8,769 nt of DNA, taken from positions 1 to 8,769 of the forward strand of contig JAPJMP010000083.1 in assembly GCA_026461645.1 (NCBI GenBank), given 5' to 3'. Origin of the DNA: Burkholderiales bacterium. Lineage in GTDB: Bacteria; Pseudomonadota; Gammaproteobacteria; Burkholderiales; UBA11063. The notes below the pieces were generated by a model, which made no database searches, was not told where the DNA came from, and saw nothing but the letters and a program-made list of their open reading frames with translations. Position numbers and translations under genes: made by a program. Positions 1-6,362 of the stretch are shown piece after piece. Each line of letters opens with the position of its first letter. The first letter of the stretch is position 1.

Positions 1-14
1 TCTAATATTGTCAT
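1..14 (-). CDS. Start of a divergent gene, cut by the window edge
   Basis: Read on the minus strand, an ATG at 14-12 opens a frame beginning Met-Thr-Ile-Leu that runs off the left edge. It is preceded by a strong Shine-Dalgarno sequence, AGGAG (complement of 23-27), with 8 nt spacing. Only four full codons are visible, so the product cannot be named. The call rests on the ribosome binding site, the divergent layout relative to ppk, and -10-like hexamers on the minus strand around 49-59. It could be coincidence, but such a well-placed AGGAG is uncommon in sequence this AT-rich. Confidence 0.45.
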
Positions 15-22
15 CTTTATTG

Positions 23-27
23 CTCCT
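23..27 (-). promoter_or_regulatory. Shine-Dalgarno AGGAG of the divergent partial gene
   Basis: The minus strand reads AGGAG followed by 8 nt and then ATG at 14-12. This spacing is near optimal and is the main support for a gene starting here. Confidence 0.5.
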
Positions 28-47
28 ATGCTTATTGATATAAGCAT
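28..47. repeat. Perfect 8-bp inverted repeat with 4-nt loop
   Basis: ATGCTTAT (28-35) and ATAAGCAT (40-47) are perfect reverse complements separated by TGAT. The element ends directly next to the minus-strand AGGAG at 23-27. In a leader transcript it would form a hairpin just 5' of the ribosome binding site. As DNA it could be a repressor operator between the minus-strand -10-like sequence (49-59) and the start codon. No U-tract follows on either strand, so it is not a good intrinsic terminator. A role is inferred, not shown. Confidence 0.45.
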
Positions 48-48
48 T

Positions 49-54
49 AGTATA
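49..54 (-). promoter_or_regulatory. Candidate -10 element (TATACT) for the divergent gene
   Basis: The minus strand reads TATACT here, with an overlapping TATAGT at 59-54, about 35-45 nt upstream of the ATG at 14. No TTGACA-like -35 is seen at 16-18 bp spacing (the 17-bp position reads AGATAA). The local sequence is AT-rich and partly palindromic (AGTATACT), so chance matches are likely. Confidence 0.25.
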
Positions 55-80
55 CTATAAATCTTATAGCATTATCTACT

Positions 81-117
81 AGGAGCGGATTGCCGTGTTA
101 GGCCAGCGCAACGGCGT
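81..117. other. GC-rich palindromic island of unknown nature
   Basis: About 65% of these 37 bases are G or C (24 of 37 counted), against roughly 30% around them. Arms GCCGT (92-96) and ACGGC (111-115) form an inverted repeat. Alternative short pairings compete with it, for example CGG (86-88) with CCG (93-95) and GCC (92-94) with GGC (101-103). The island lies between the candidate divergent promoters. It could be an operator, a REP-like extragenic palindrome, or a remnant of a structured RNA or mobile-element end. I do not recognise it as any tRNA, tmRNA, RNase P or SRP RNA fragment. Confidence 0.35.
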
Positions 118-143
118 AAAACTATGCAAACAATCATGCCAAA

Positions 144-160
144 TATGATAAAATTATACT
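144..160 (+). promoter_or_regulatory. Candidate -10 elements for the ppk operon
   Basis: Two good -10 hexamers occur close together, TATGAT (144-149) and TATACT (155-160), lying 24-40 bp before the ppk GTG. Neither has a recognisable TTGACA-like -35 at 16-18 bp spacing, so the promoter may be weak or activator-dependent. I could not see a convincing Pho-box pair, although ppk is phosphate-regulated in some bacteria. Confidence 0.35.
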
Positions 161-171
161 AAATTAATTAT

Positions 172-175
172 AAGG
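172..175 (+). promoter_or_regulatory. Shine-Dalgarno AAGG deciding the ppk GTG start
   Basis: AAGG is followed by 8 nt and then the GTG at 184. The alternative in-frame ATG at 217 is preceded only by A-rich sequence with no purine-rich GG core, so the GTG start is preferred. Confidence 0.5.
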
Positions 176-183
176 CCATTTTT

Positions 184-2277
184 GTGCAGTTTAATTTAGA
201 AAATAATAAAGAAATTATGCTCAACCGTGAAATCGGTTTAATTCAATTTTATAAACGCGTATTAGCTAAAGCCTCTGAGAATGGAGTTCCACTATTAGAG
301 CAGTTAACCTATTTAGGCATTGTTAGTAAAAATTGTGATGAATTATTTGAAGTTAGAGTTGCTCGATTATTAAAGTGGAATAAAAAAGCTCCCGATAAAA
401 TTATGGATGATGGTTTAACTGCTGGTGAAGCTTTAATTTTATTACGTAAAGCAGTGGTTGAACTGTATACTGAAATTTATAATGTATATAATAAAAACTT
501 AATTCCTAAACTGCGTAAGGAAAATATATATATTTTAGATAGCAAACAATGGAATAGTGTACAACAAAGTTGGGCTTATGACTATTTTAAACAAAAATTA
601 AAACCAATTTTAACTCCTATAGGTATTGATCCAAGTCACCCATTTCCACGCGTACAAAATAAAAATTTGCATTTTGCGGTTGAATTAGAAGGCAAAGATC
701 AATTTGGTAGGAATACTCGAATTGCTATCGTTGAAGCGCCACGAATATTACCCCGTGTCATTCCTTTGCCATTTGAACTAACTAAGGGTAGTTATACTTT
801 TATTTTATTGCAAGACATCATCAAGTTACATGTTGCTGATTTTTTTTATGGTTTAACAGTTATCGGTTGTTATCCTTTTAGGGTTACTCGTGCCGCTGAT
901 TTAACTTTAACTTTAAATACCAAAAATATTAAATCAGCACTTAGCCAAGAAATACAGAATCGCAAATACGCTGCATGTTCAAGGCTGGAGTTAGATATTA
1001 GTAATGGTGCTCCTCATGAAGATGTTATTAATATTTTGATTAAACAATTTAATATTAACTTAACCGATCTTTATTTTACTCAAGGCCCAGTTAATTTGTC
1101 CAGAATTTTAGAAATATCTAAATTAATCAAAAGACCAGATTTAAAATTTTTAAACTTTACTCCAAGCTACCCCAAAGAATTAAATAATAAAAAAGATATT
1201 TTCGAAGCTATGGATAAAAGCGATATTTTAATTCACTCGCCTTATCAATCTTTTGATCCAGTTGTTGAATTAACTCGCAGAGCGGCTGAAGATCCATCTG
1301 TTTTAGCCATTAAAATGACTGTGTATAGAACTGGTGAAGATTCGATGCTGGTGCAAAACTTAATTAAAGCTGCCAAAGCCGGAAAACAAGTAATCGCATC
1401 AATAGAATTATTTGCCCGCTTTGATGAAGAGGTAAATGTTGAATTATCCAGCCGTTTAGTTGAGGCTGGAGCACATGTGGTATACGGCGTTATGGGTTAT
1501 AAAGTTCATGCCAAAATGCTTCTACTAGTTAGACAAGTTGATGACAAACTTAAGTATTATACCCATTTAGGTACTGGGAATTATCATCAGACAACAGCTA
1601 AAATTTATACAGATTTTAGTATACTTACTACTAATGAGGGAATTTCTAAGGATGTTGATAATATCTTTGCCCAAATTACTGGTATTGGTAGGTCTGGTAT
1701 TTTATCTTATATGTATCAATCACCATTTACTTTACATAATATGCTAATTAAAAAAATTGAACAAGAAATTATTGCCGCAAGCAATAATAAAAAAGCCGAA
1801 ATAATTGCTAAAATGAACTCTTTAGTTGAGCCAGAGATCATAAAATCATTGTATCGCGCATCAGCTGCTGGAGTAAAAATTAAATTAATTATTCGTGGAT
1901 CATGTATTTTACGTCCTGGCATTAAAGGATTATCGGAAAATATTGAAGTTCGCTCAGTGGTCGGTAGATTTCTTGAACATCATCGCATCTTTTACTTTTA
2001 TGCCTCTGGTGCTGAAGATGTTTACCTTTCTTCTGCGGACTGGATGCGGCGTAACTTTTTTAGAAGAGTCGAGACCTGCGTACCAATTTTATGTACTAAA
2101 ATAAAGAGACGCATAATTAATGAAGGCTTAAAACTATACTTACGCGACAACACTGAGTCATGGATAATGAATGGCGATGGCACCTATAAAAAATATACTA
2201 ATCGCTATACTAAAATTTCAGCGCAAGCTTTTTTAATGCATAAATTGGCAAATCCAAATATTAAAGGTAAAGTATGA
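184..2277 (+). CDS. ppk: Polyphosphate kinase 1 (PPK1)
   Basis: PPK1 reversibly polymerises the gamma-phosphate of ATP into inorganic polyphosphate, at or near the inner membrane. The 697-residue length matches the family (about 690). The N-terminal domain aligns from LNREIGLIQFYKRVL (13-27), followed by VSKNCDELFEVRVA (47-60) and the HPFP motif (152-155). The C-terminal catalytic domains carry KVHAK, with His442 equivalent to the phosphorylated His435 of E. coli. They also carry GTGNYHQTTAKIYTD (463-477) and FLEHHR, with His599 equivalent to E. coli His592, followed by YLSSADWMRRN (614-624). All expected catalytic features are present, so it should be active. The start is GTG at 184, chosen for its AAGG ribosome binding site; ATG at 217 is possible and loses only 11 residues outside the conserved domain. 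Its TGA overlaps the lptE ATG by 4 bp, implying translational coupling. Confidence 0.97.
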   Translation: MQFNLENNKEIMLNREIGLIQFYKRVLAKASENGVPLLEQLTYLGIVSKNCDELFEVRVARLLKWNKKAPDKIMDDGLTAGEALILLRKAVVELYTEIYNVYNKNLIPKLRKENIYILDSKQWNSVQQSWAYDYFKQKLKPILTPIGIDPSHPFPRVQNKNLHFAVELEGKDQFGRNTRIAIVEAPRILPRVIPLPFELTKGSYTFILLQDIIKLHVADFFYGLTVIGCYPFRVTRAADLTLTLNTKNIKSALSQEIQNRKYAACSRLELDISNGAPHEDVINILIKQFNINLTDLYFTQGPVNLSRILEISKLIKRPDLKFLNFTPSYPKELNNKKDIFEAMDKSDILIHSPYQSFDPVVELTRRAAEDPSVLAIKMTVYRTGEDSMLVQNLIKAAKAGKQVIASIELFARFDEEVNVELSSRLVEAGAHVVYGVMGYKVHAKMLLLVRQVDDKLKYYTHLGTGNYHQTTAKIYTDFSILTTNEGISKDVDNIFAQITGIGRSGILSYMYQSPFTLHNMLIKKIEQEIIAASNNKKAEIIAKMNSLVEPEIIKSLYRASAAGVKIKLIIRGSCILRPGIKGLSENIEVRSVVGRFLEHHRIFYFYASGAEDVYLSSADWMRRNFFRRVETCVPILCTKIKRRIINEGLKLYLRDNTESWIMNGDGTYKKYTNRYTKISAQAFLMHKLANPNIKGKV
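2263..2267 (+). promoter_or_regulatory. Shine-Dalgarno AAAGG of lptE inside ppk
   Basis: AAAGG lies within the last codons of ppk, 6 nt before the lptE ATG. It supports re-initiation at the ATGA overlap (2274-2277). Confidence 0.5.
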
Positions 2278-2795
2278 ATTTTAAACAATTGCTAGTTTTT
2301 ATTTTTTATAGCTTAATTTTAGTTGCGCTAAATGGATGTGGTTTTCATCTGCGTGGATATAATGATACAAATTATAAGTTCCCTTTTGCTAATATTTATG
2401 TTGAATGCAATAATGTAATAATTTGTAACAATTTTAAACATGTTGTAACTACTGAGGATTTAGCTAATATTGTTACAACTAAAGAAAGTTCCACTATCGT
2501 GATTCGTTTAGCCAATGAACAAACATCTCGCGATTCGCAAGGATTTAATAATGCAGGCCGAGTTTCAGCCTATATTTTAACTTATCAAGTACAAGCAATG
2601 GTGCTGCAAAATGGAGTTCAATTAAATAATACTATTAATATTTCAACTCAAGATACCATGCAATACAATGACGCAACAATTTTATCAAACAATCAACAAG
2701 AAGCTCAATTTTGGGATAATTTACATAATAGTGCAACTAATCAACTAGTGCGCAGACTAGTTTTTTTTAAGTATCCTGCAAAAAATGACAATTAA
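2274..2795 (+). CDS. lptE: LPS-assembly outer-membrane lipoprotein LptE
   Basis: LptE is the lipoprotein plug of the outer-membrane LptD-LptE translocon, which inserts LPS into the outer leaflet. At 173 residues it has the usual family length. The N-terminus is a lipoprotein signal: Lys4, a hydrophobic stretch at about 6-19, and lipobox LNGC with lipidated Cys22. It is followed by the family hallmark GCGFHLRG (21-28). Gly at +2 after the Cys fits outer-membrane sorting. The family pattern continues with GRVSAYILTYQV (95-106) and a C-terminal helix, QEAQFWDNL to LVRRL (142-162). It lies between ppk and holA: the start overlaps ppk by 4 bp and the 3' end overlaps holA by 11 bp. The lptE-holA neighbourhood is a classic beta/gammaproteobacterial arrangement and reinforces both calls. 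Confidence 0.93.
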   Translation: MNFKQLLVFIFYSLILVALNGCGFHLRGYNDTNYKFPFANIYVECNNVIICNNFKHVVTTEDLANIVTTKESSTIVIRLANEQTSRDSQGFNNAGRVSAYILTYQVQAMVLQNGVQLNNTINISTQDTMQYNDATILSNNQQEAQFWDNLHNSATNQLVRRLVFFKYPAKNDN

Positions 2796-3762
2796 TTTAA
2801 TCAACAGCAAATTGCTAAATAACAATTTATTTGTACTAAATGTCGCAGAAGATTATTACTGTTTGACTCACTACTTATTAACTTATATTCAACAACAAAG
2901 AAATGTAACTACAACTTATAGGTTTAATGCTGAGCGTGGCTTTAAATTTGATGAAATTACTGATTTAACTTTCAATCAAGAACTGTTTAGCAATAATATT
3001 TTAATTGAATTAATTTATAAAACTAAACCAGTTATAGAACAACAAAAAGAAATATTAAACTTAATTAATCGATTAAATGCTACAACCACTTTTGTAGTTA
3101 TTTGTGATAAATTTAAAACAACAGATTTTAATTCAAATTGGGTTAAAACTATAGAAAAAAGTGGAGCAATTGTTAGCATTAATGACAAACTGTTACCAGA
3201 GATTATTAGCCATGAATTAAAGCAACATAAACTAAATATTGATAAATCAGCATTAGACTTATTATTGCAACTTAATTTAGGCAATATTGATAATTTAATG
3301 CAAGAAATTAAACGTTTTAGCTATTTATACGATAGTCAACATACAATCACTCTTAAAAATATTCACAACGAATCAGCGAGCAATGCTATTTATAGTATCT
3401 ATAATTTAAATAGCGCATATCTTGAAGGCAAATTAGCAACTACACTTACAATTTTTAACAACATTTTTCAACAACCTGAGGATGCCATTTTAATTTTATG
3501 GTTGATTCATGAGGATTTAAAAAAGATTCTTAAAATTAAATCCCTATTGCACAAGAAAATATCACAGCAGCAAATTAGTCGTGATTTAAAAATATATAAT
3601 ACTAAACCATATTTCAACTTAGAACAACGTTTAAAGTTTAGTGAAATTATAGACATTTTAAATGATTTATCCATAATTGATATGACTATTAAAGGAATTA
3701 TGGTAGGCAATGTGCACTTACAACTAATTGATTTATTTAAAAAACTTTGTAATAAGAAGTAA
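2785..3762 (+). CDS. holA: DNA polymerase III subunit delta
   Basis: HolA is the delta subunit of the clamp loader; it opens the beta sliding clamp and loads it with gamma/tau and delta-prime. At 325 residues it is slightly shorter than the E. coli protein (343). The sequence is divergent but keeps the family layout. An N-terminal domain is followed by strand TTFVVICDK (101-109) in the RecA-like fold, the characteristic GNIDNLMQEIKR (166-177) with its following segment, and a C-terminal collar domain with IHEDLKKILK (241-250) and DMTIKG (299-304). The usual N-terminal GxxP-type motif (LLGNDPLL in E. coli) is degenerate here, reading VLNVAEDYY (17-25). The start is the first in-frame ATG and gives an N-terminus aligned with E. 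coli HolA. There is no clear Shine-Dalgarno, so translation probably depends on coupling with lptE, which it overlaps by 11 bp. Confidence 0.9.
   Translation: MTINLINSKLLNNNLFVLNVAEDYYCLTHYLLTYIQQQRNVTTTYRFNAERGFKFDEITDLTFNQELFSNNILIELIYKTKPVIEQQKEILNLINRLNATTTFVVICDKFKTTDFNSNWVKTIEKSGAIVSINDKLLPEIISHELKQHKLNIDKSALDLLLQLNLGNIDNLMQEIKRFSYLYDSQHTITLKNIHNESASNAIYSIYNLNSAYLEGKLATTLTIFNNIFQQPEDAILILWLIHEDLKKILKIKSLLHKKISQQQISRDLKIYNTKPYFNLEQRLKFSEIIDILNDLSIIDMTIKGIMVGNVHLQLIDLFKKLCNKK
3755..3759 (+). promoter_or_regulatory. Weak Shine-Dalgarno AGAAG deciding the permease ATG
   Basis: AGAAG, inside the last codons of holA, is followed by 7 nt and then ATG at 3767. The upstream in-frame TTG at 3728 has no such signal and would add 13 residues that the family lacks. 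Confidence 0.4.
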
Positions 3763-3766
3763 CGTT

Positions 3767-5053
3767 ATGCGTAATCTATTTTGTGATCAAAACAATAAAA
3801 TTAATTTTAAACATGAAGTTTATGGTGGAATAACAAATTTCATGGCGGTGGCGTATGCAATTATTATAATATCTCTACTTTTAAATGCTCATGGTAAAGG
3901 TATTGATGTATCCACATCAATTACAGCAACAATTGTGTCTTTATTTTGTATGACTATTCTTGCTGGTATATATATTAAATTGCCTATTGTGATTGGTCCA
4001 GGATTTGGTGCGGCCTCAATTGTTGGTTACTCAATGTTGGTAACGCAGCATATTTCGCAGCCAATTGCTCTTGGCATAGTATTTTGGTCAGGGTTACTTT
4101 TTTTTATTTTTTCCATAACTTCCATTCGTAAAAAAATGATTGAAGCTATTCCTGCAAATCTAAAAATCGCTCTTACTGTAGGTATTGGCTTTTTCTTTAT
4201 TATCCTGGGTTTACGAGATGCTAACATTATTATTAGTGATCAAAACACTTTAGTTAGTTTTAATCATATCAATACAGAAATGTTACTATGTTTTTTGGGA
4301 CTAATTATAATAAGTATTTTATCCATTAAACAAAAGTCATATGCTTTTATTCTTACTATGATTATTATTACACTGATTAGCATTTTAATTGGTCATACTC
4401 ACCCCCCTAAAATATTATATAGCGCTCCACGTTTTGATTTATTATTTAAAGCTGATTTACAACATAGTTTTAGTTTTAAATATGTACCTTTAATCTTAAT
4501 TTTATTTATTGTGGTGTTTTTAGATGCAACTTCAACTATAGTTGGTTTGACTAATCAACTAAATAATACCCCGCTTACATTAAAAAACAAGTATTTTAAA
4601 AATGCACTAGCTTTAGATGGCATTTCAGGAGTAATTAACTCTTTTCTAGGTGTCTCTTCCGGTGCTATTTATTGCGAAAGCATTGTTGGAATTCATTCCG
4701 GTGCCAGAACTGGCATTGCTTCGCTTATTACTGCTATTTTATTTATACCGTTAATCTTTATTTCACCGCTAATTTCTATGATTCCAAATGCTGCAATTTC
4801 CTCGGTTTTGATTTTTGTTGGAATTTTGATGGCCAAACAAATACAATATTTAAATTTTGATGATTTAGAAGAGTTAATTAGTTCGATGTTAACTATCTTA
4901 ATGATGCCATTATGTTTTTCCATATCTGCTGGGGCTGTCTTTGGCATAATTAGTTACACTGCTCTTAAATTACTGCTAGGCAAATTTAAAGACATTAATC
5001 GCTATCTAATTATTATTACTCTTTTATGTAGTACTTGGTTCTTTATTCAATAA
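3767..5053 (+). CDS. NCS2 (AzgA/GhxP-type) nucleobase permease
   Basis: This is an integral inner-membrane protein of 428 residues, close to the 430-450 usual for AzgA/GhxP/PbuG purine permeases, which import adenine, guanine or hypoxanthine with protons. Hydrophobic segments run nearly end to end. Family landmarks, numbered from ATG 3767, are EVYGGITNFMAVAYAI (17-32), IPANLK (128-133) before a Gly-rich helix, FLDATSTIVG (251-260), and DGISGVINSFLGVSS to YCESIVGI and GARTGI (284-317) with the conserved Glu304. These are followed by FVGILMAKQI (350-359) and LMMPLCFSISAG (378-389). The equivalent of the usual APGMGLNAYFAY reads GPGFGAASIVGY (77-88), so the substrate is uncertain. The ATG start lies 4 bp after the holA stop. 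A TTG at 3728 would overlap holA and is not favoured. It is probably the last gene of the ppk operon, and its 3' end overlaps folC. Confidence 0.88.
   Translation: MRNLFCDQNNKINFKHEVYGGITNFMAVAYAIIIISLLLNAHGKGIDVSTSITATIVSLFCMTILAGIYIKLPIVIGPGFGAASIVGYSMLVTQHISQPIALGIVFWSGLLFFIFSITSIRKKMIEAIPANLKIALTVGIGFFFIILGLRDANIIISDQNTLVSFNHINTEMLLCFLGLIIISILSIKQKSYAFILTMIIITLISILIGHTHPPKILYSAPRFDLLFKADLQHSFSFKYVPLILILFIVVFLDATSTIVGLTNQLNNTPLTLKNKYFKNALALDGISGVINSFLGVSSGAIYCESIVGIHSGARTGIASLITAILFIPLIFISPLISMIPNAAISSVLIFVGILMAKQIQYLNFDDLEELISSMLTILMMPLCFSISAGAVFGIISYTALKLLLGKFKDINRYLIIITLLCSTWFFIQ
5024..5053. other. 30-bp convergent overlap of permease and folC 3' ends
   Basis: The plus-strand stop (TAA at 5051-5053) lies past the minus-strand stop (TAA read from 5026-5024), so the last codons of both genes share 30 bp. 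There is no intergenic space and I see no clear hairpin plus U-tract at 5000-5090. Transcripts from both sides probably run into the opposite gene and could form antisense pairs. Confidence 0.9.
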
Positions 5054-6271
5054 CGCCAATAAATAGGTTGAGCCAGTAACTAAAATAATTTTCTTGTTTA
5101 ATGTTTGTGCCAGTTGCAATGCTTCATTGGGATCATCACACACATAGCTTTGAGCAAAGAAACTGCTTCCGCTAGCATATAAATCATGACAATCCATTCC
5201 TCGAGGATTAGATTTAATTGATGTAAATATAATACTGCTAGCTATATTTGCAAACTCTTGTAACATTTCTTTAACTTGTTTATCTTTTAGAATTGAAGTA
5301 ATAATAACTATATCATTTTTATCAAATAATTCAACTAATGTTTGTTTGATACTTTGTGCTCCGGCTAAATTATGCGTAGCATCAAGAATAATATGGGGAT
5401 TTATTGCAATTAATTGCAAACGTCCTTGCCATCTAGTTGTAGTTGCAGCATAATTAATACTCTCCTCGCTTAAGCCTAGATCTTTAAATACATAATAAGC
5501 ACATAAAAAATTTAAACCTTGAAATTTACCTAATAAACTTAAATTATACTTTTTATTAACGGCATGGTCCTGAAATTGAATCTGCGTAGTAAAGCTTGTG
5601 CCATCTAAATTAACTATTGGATTATAACAACTAATTACATCGATGTAATTTTGATCAAACTTATGTATTTCTTCAATAACCTCAGTTGCATTTGTCCCCA
5701 AAATAGTCTTTCCATATTTAATAATACCTGCTTTTTCTCGCGCAATTTCACCTACCGAATTTCCTAGCCACTGACAATGCTCCATGGAGACATTCGTTAT
5801 AATTGCATATGCTGAATTAACTACATTAGTAGCATCATGTAGTCCACCCATACCAACTTCTAAAATTAACCATTGAATTTGCTGCTGTTTAAAATATTCA
5901 AACATAATTACAGTCAATAATTCAAATTGAGTTAATGCAATACTAAGTTGCTGCATTTTTTCTTTAATCTGCCAATATATGCACTCTAAGGCCACATCAC
6001 TTATTGGCATTAAATTAAACACAATATTCTCATTAATTGCATAAAGATGTGGGCTCGTAAATTTGCCAACCTTAAAACCTGAATGAAACAAACCTGACTC
6101 TAAAAATGCTGCAGTAGAGCCTTTACCATTTGTTCCAGTTATATGAATAATTTTATAAGCATTTTGTGGATTATCTAAACTTGCTAATATACTCTCTACC
6201 CTGTCTTTACCTGGTATTATTATAAAATTTTTTAAATTAACTAAATCATCCAGAAGTTGTTTGCTTAACAT
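5024..6271 (-). CDS. folC: Folylpolyglutamate / dihydrofolate synthase
   Basis: FolC adds L-glutamate to dihydropteroate to give dihydrofolate, and to reduced folates to form polyglutamates, in the cytoplasm with ATP. Its 415 residues fit the Mur-ligase-related family (about 420). Motifs include P-loop GTNGKGS (46-52), FTSPHL (71-76), LEVGMGGLHDATNVV (137-151), REKAGI (178-183) with Lys180 at the carbamylated-lysine position, WQGRLQ (281-286) and LDATHN (296-301) in the C-terminal domain. Two usual features differ: GGR(L/F)DATN reads GGLHDATN, and the DHxxxLG motif reads EHCQWLG (164-170). Both look like tolerated divergence because the rest is intact. The ATG at 6271 has AAGG 7 nt upstream (complement of 6279-6282). 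It is minus strand, downstream of the propeller lipoprotein gene across a hairpin, and converges with the permease. Confidence 0.95.
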   Translation of the reverse strand: MLSKQLLDDLVNLKNFIIIPGKDRVESILASLDNPQNAYKIIHITGTNGKGSTAAFLESGLFHSGFKVGKFTSPHLYAINENIVFNLMPISDVALECIYWQIKEKMQQLSIALTQFELLTVIMFEYFKQQQIQWLILEVGMGGLHDATNVVNSAYAIITNVSMEHCQWLGNSVGEIAREKAGIIKYGKTILGTNATEVIEEIHKFDQNYIDVISCYNPIVNLDGTSFTTQIQFQDHAVNKKYNLSLLGKFQGLNFLCAYYVFKDLGLSEESINYAATTTRWQGRLQLIAINPHIILDATHNLAGAQSIKQTLVELFDKNDIVIITSILKDKQVKEMLQEFANIASSIIFTSIKSNPRGMDCHDLYASGSSFFAQSYVCDDPNEALQLAQTLNKKIILVTGSTYLLALLNKEPSTT

Positions 6272-6278
6272 GTCTTAA

Positions 6279-6282
6279 CCTT
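6279..6282 (-). promoter_or_regulatory. Shine-Dalgarno AAGG of folC
   Basis: AAGG on the minus strand lies 7 nt before the folC ATG at 6271. It sits inside a small palindrome, CTTAA-CC-TTAAG (6274-6285), which could partly occlude it; that effect is speculative. Confidence 0.45.
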
Positions 6283-6303
6283 AAGATATTTGCTGCTTTA
6301 GAT

Positions 6304-6343
6304 AATTTAAAAGCCCAATAAAATATTGTTGAGCCTTTAAATT
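6304..6343 (-). terminator. Terminator-like hairpin after the propeller gene
   Basis: Arms 6304-6321 and 6326-6343 pair around a 4-nt loop. Read as minus-strand RNA the stem is 18 positions with two G-U wobbles and one A-C mismatch. The core is GGCTCAA paired with TTGGGCT, followed by TTTT, which can pair in the stem base or serve as a short U-tract. It lies 20 bp after the propeller gene stop and about 20 bp before the folC Shine-Dalgarno. It probably terminates or attenuates read-through into folC. The short U-tract makes efficiency uncertain. Confidence 0.5.
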
Positions 6344-6362
6344 GTTGTTATTAATTATTAGC

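Noticed and set aside
72..137. Minus-strand 21-codon ORF spanning the GC-rich island (possible leader peptide)
   Set aside because: It has no ribosome binding site upstream of its ATG and no family resemblance. The Arg/Cys-rich reading is what GC-rich palindromic DNA gives by chance.
217..219. ATG at 217 as the ppk start
   Set aside because: It is possible, but lacks a Shine-Dalgarno, whereas GTG 184 has AAGG at 8 nt spacing. It is kept only as an alternative.
1716..2104. Two short ORFs (both strands) inside the 3' half of ppk
   Set aside because: They overlap the conserved PPK catalytic domain in other frames and have no gene-like features.
3015..3284. Minus-strand 89-codon ORF inside holA
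   Set aside because: It is antisense to a well-supported gene, has no ribosome binding site or recognisable domain, and is a typical AT-rich shadow frame.
3728..3766. TTG start of the permease inside holA
   Set aside because: There is no ribosome binding site, and the added 13 residues do not match the family N-terminus. ATG 3767 has AGAAG upstream and sits right after the holA stop.
4693..4947. Minus-strand 84-codon ORF inside the permease
   Set aside because: It is antisense to conserved transmembrane helices. Its composition mirrors the permease codons and it shows no independent signals.
5036..5059. Possible bidirectional terminator at the permease/folC junction
   Set aside because: Only TTGG/CCAA ends and a loop-less TTATT/AATAA match pair. 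The stem is too weak and has no U-tract.
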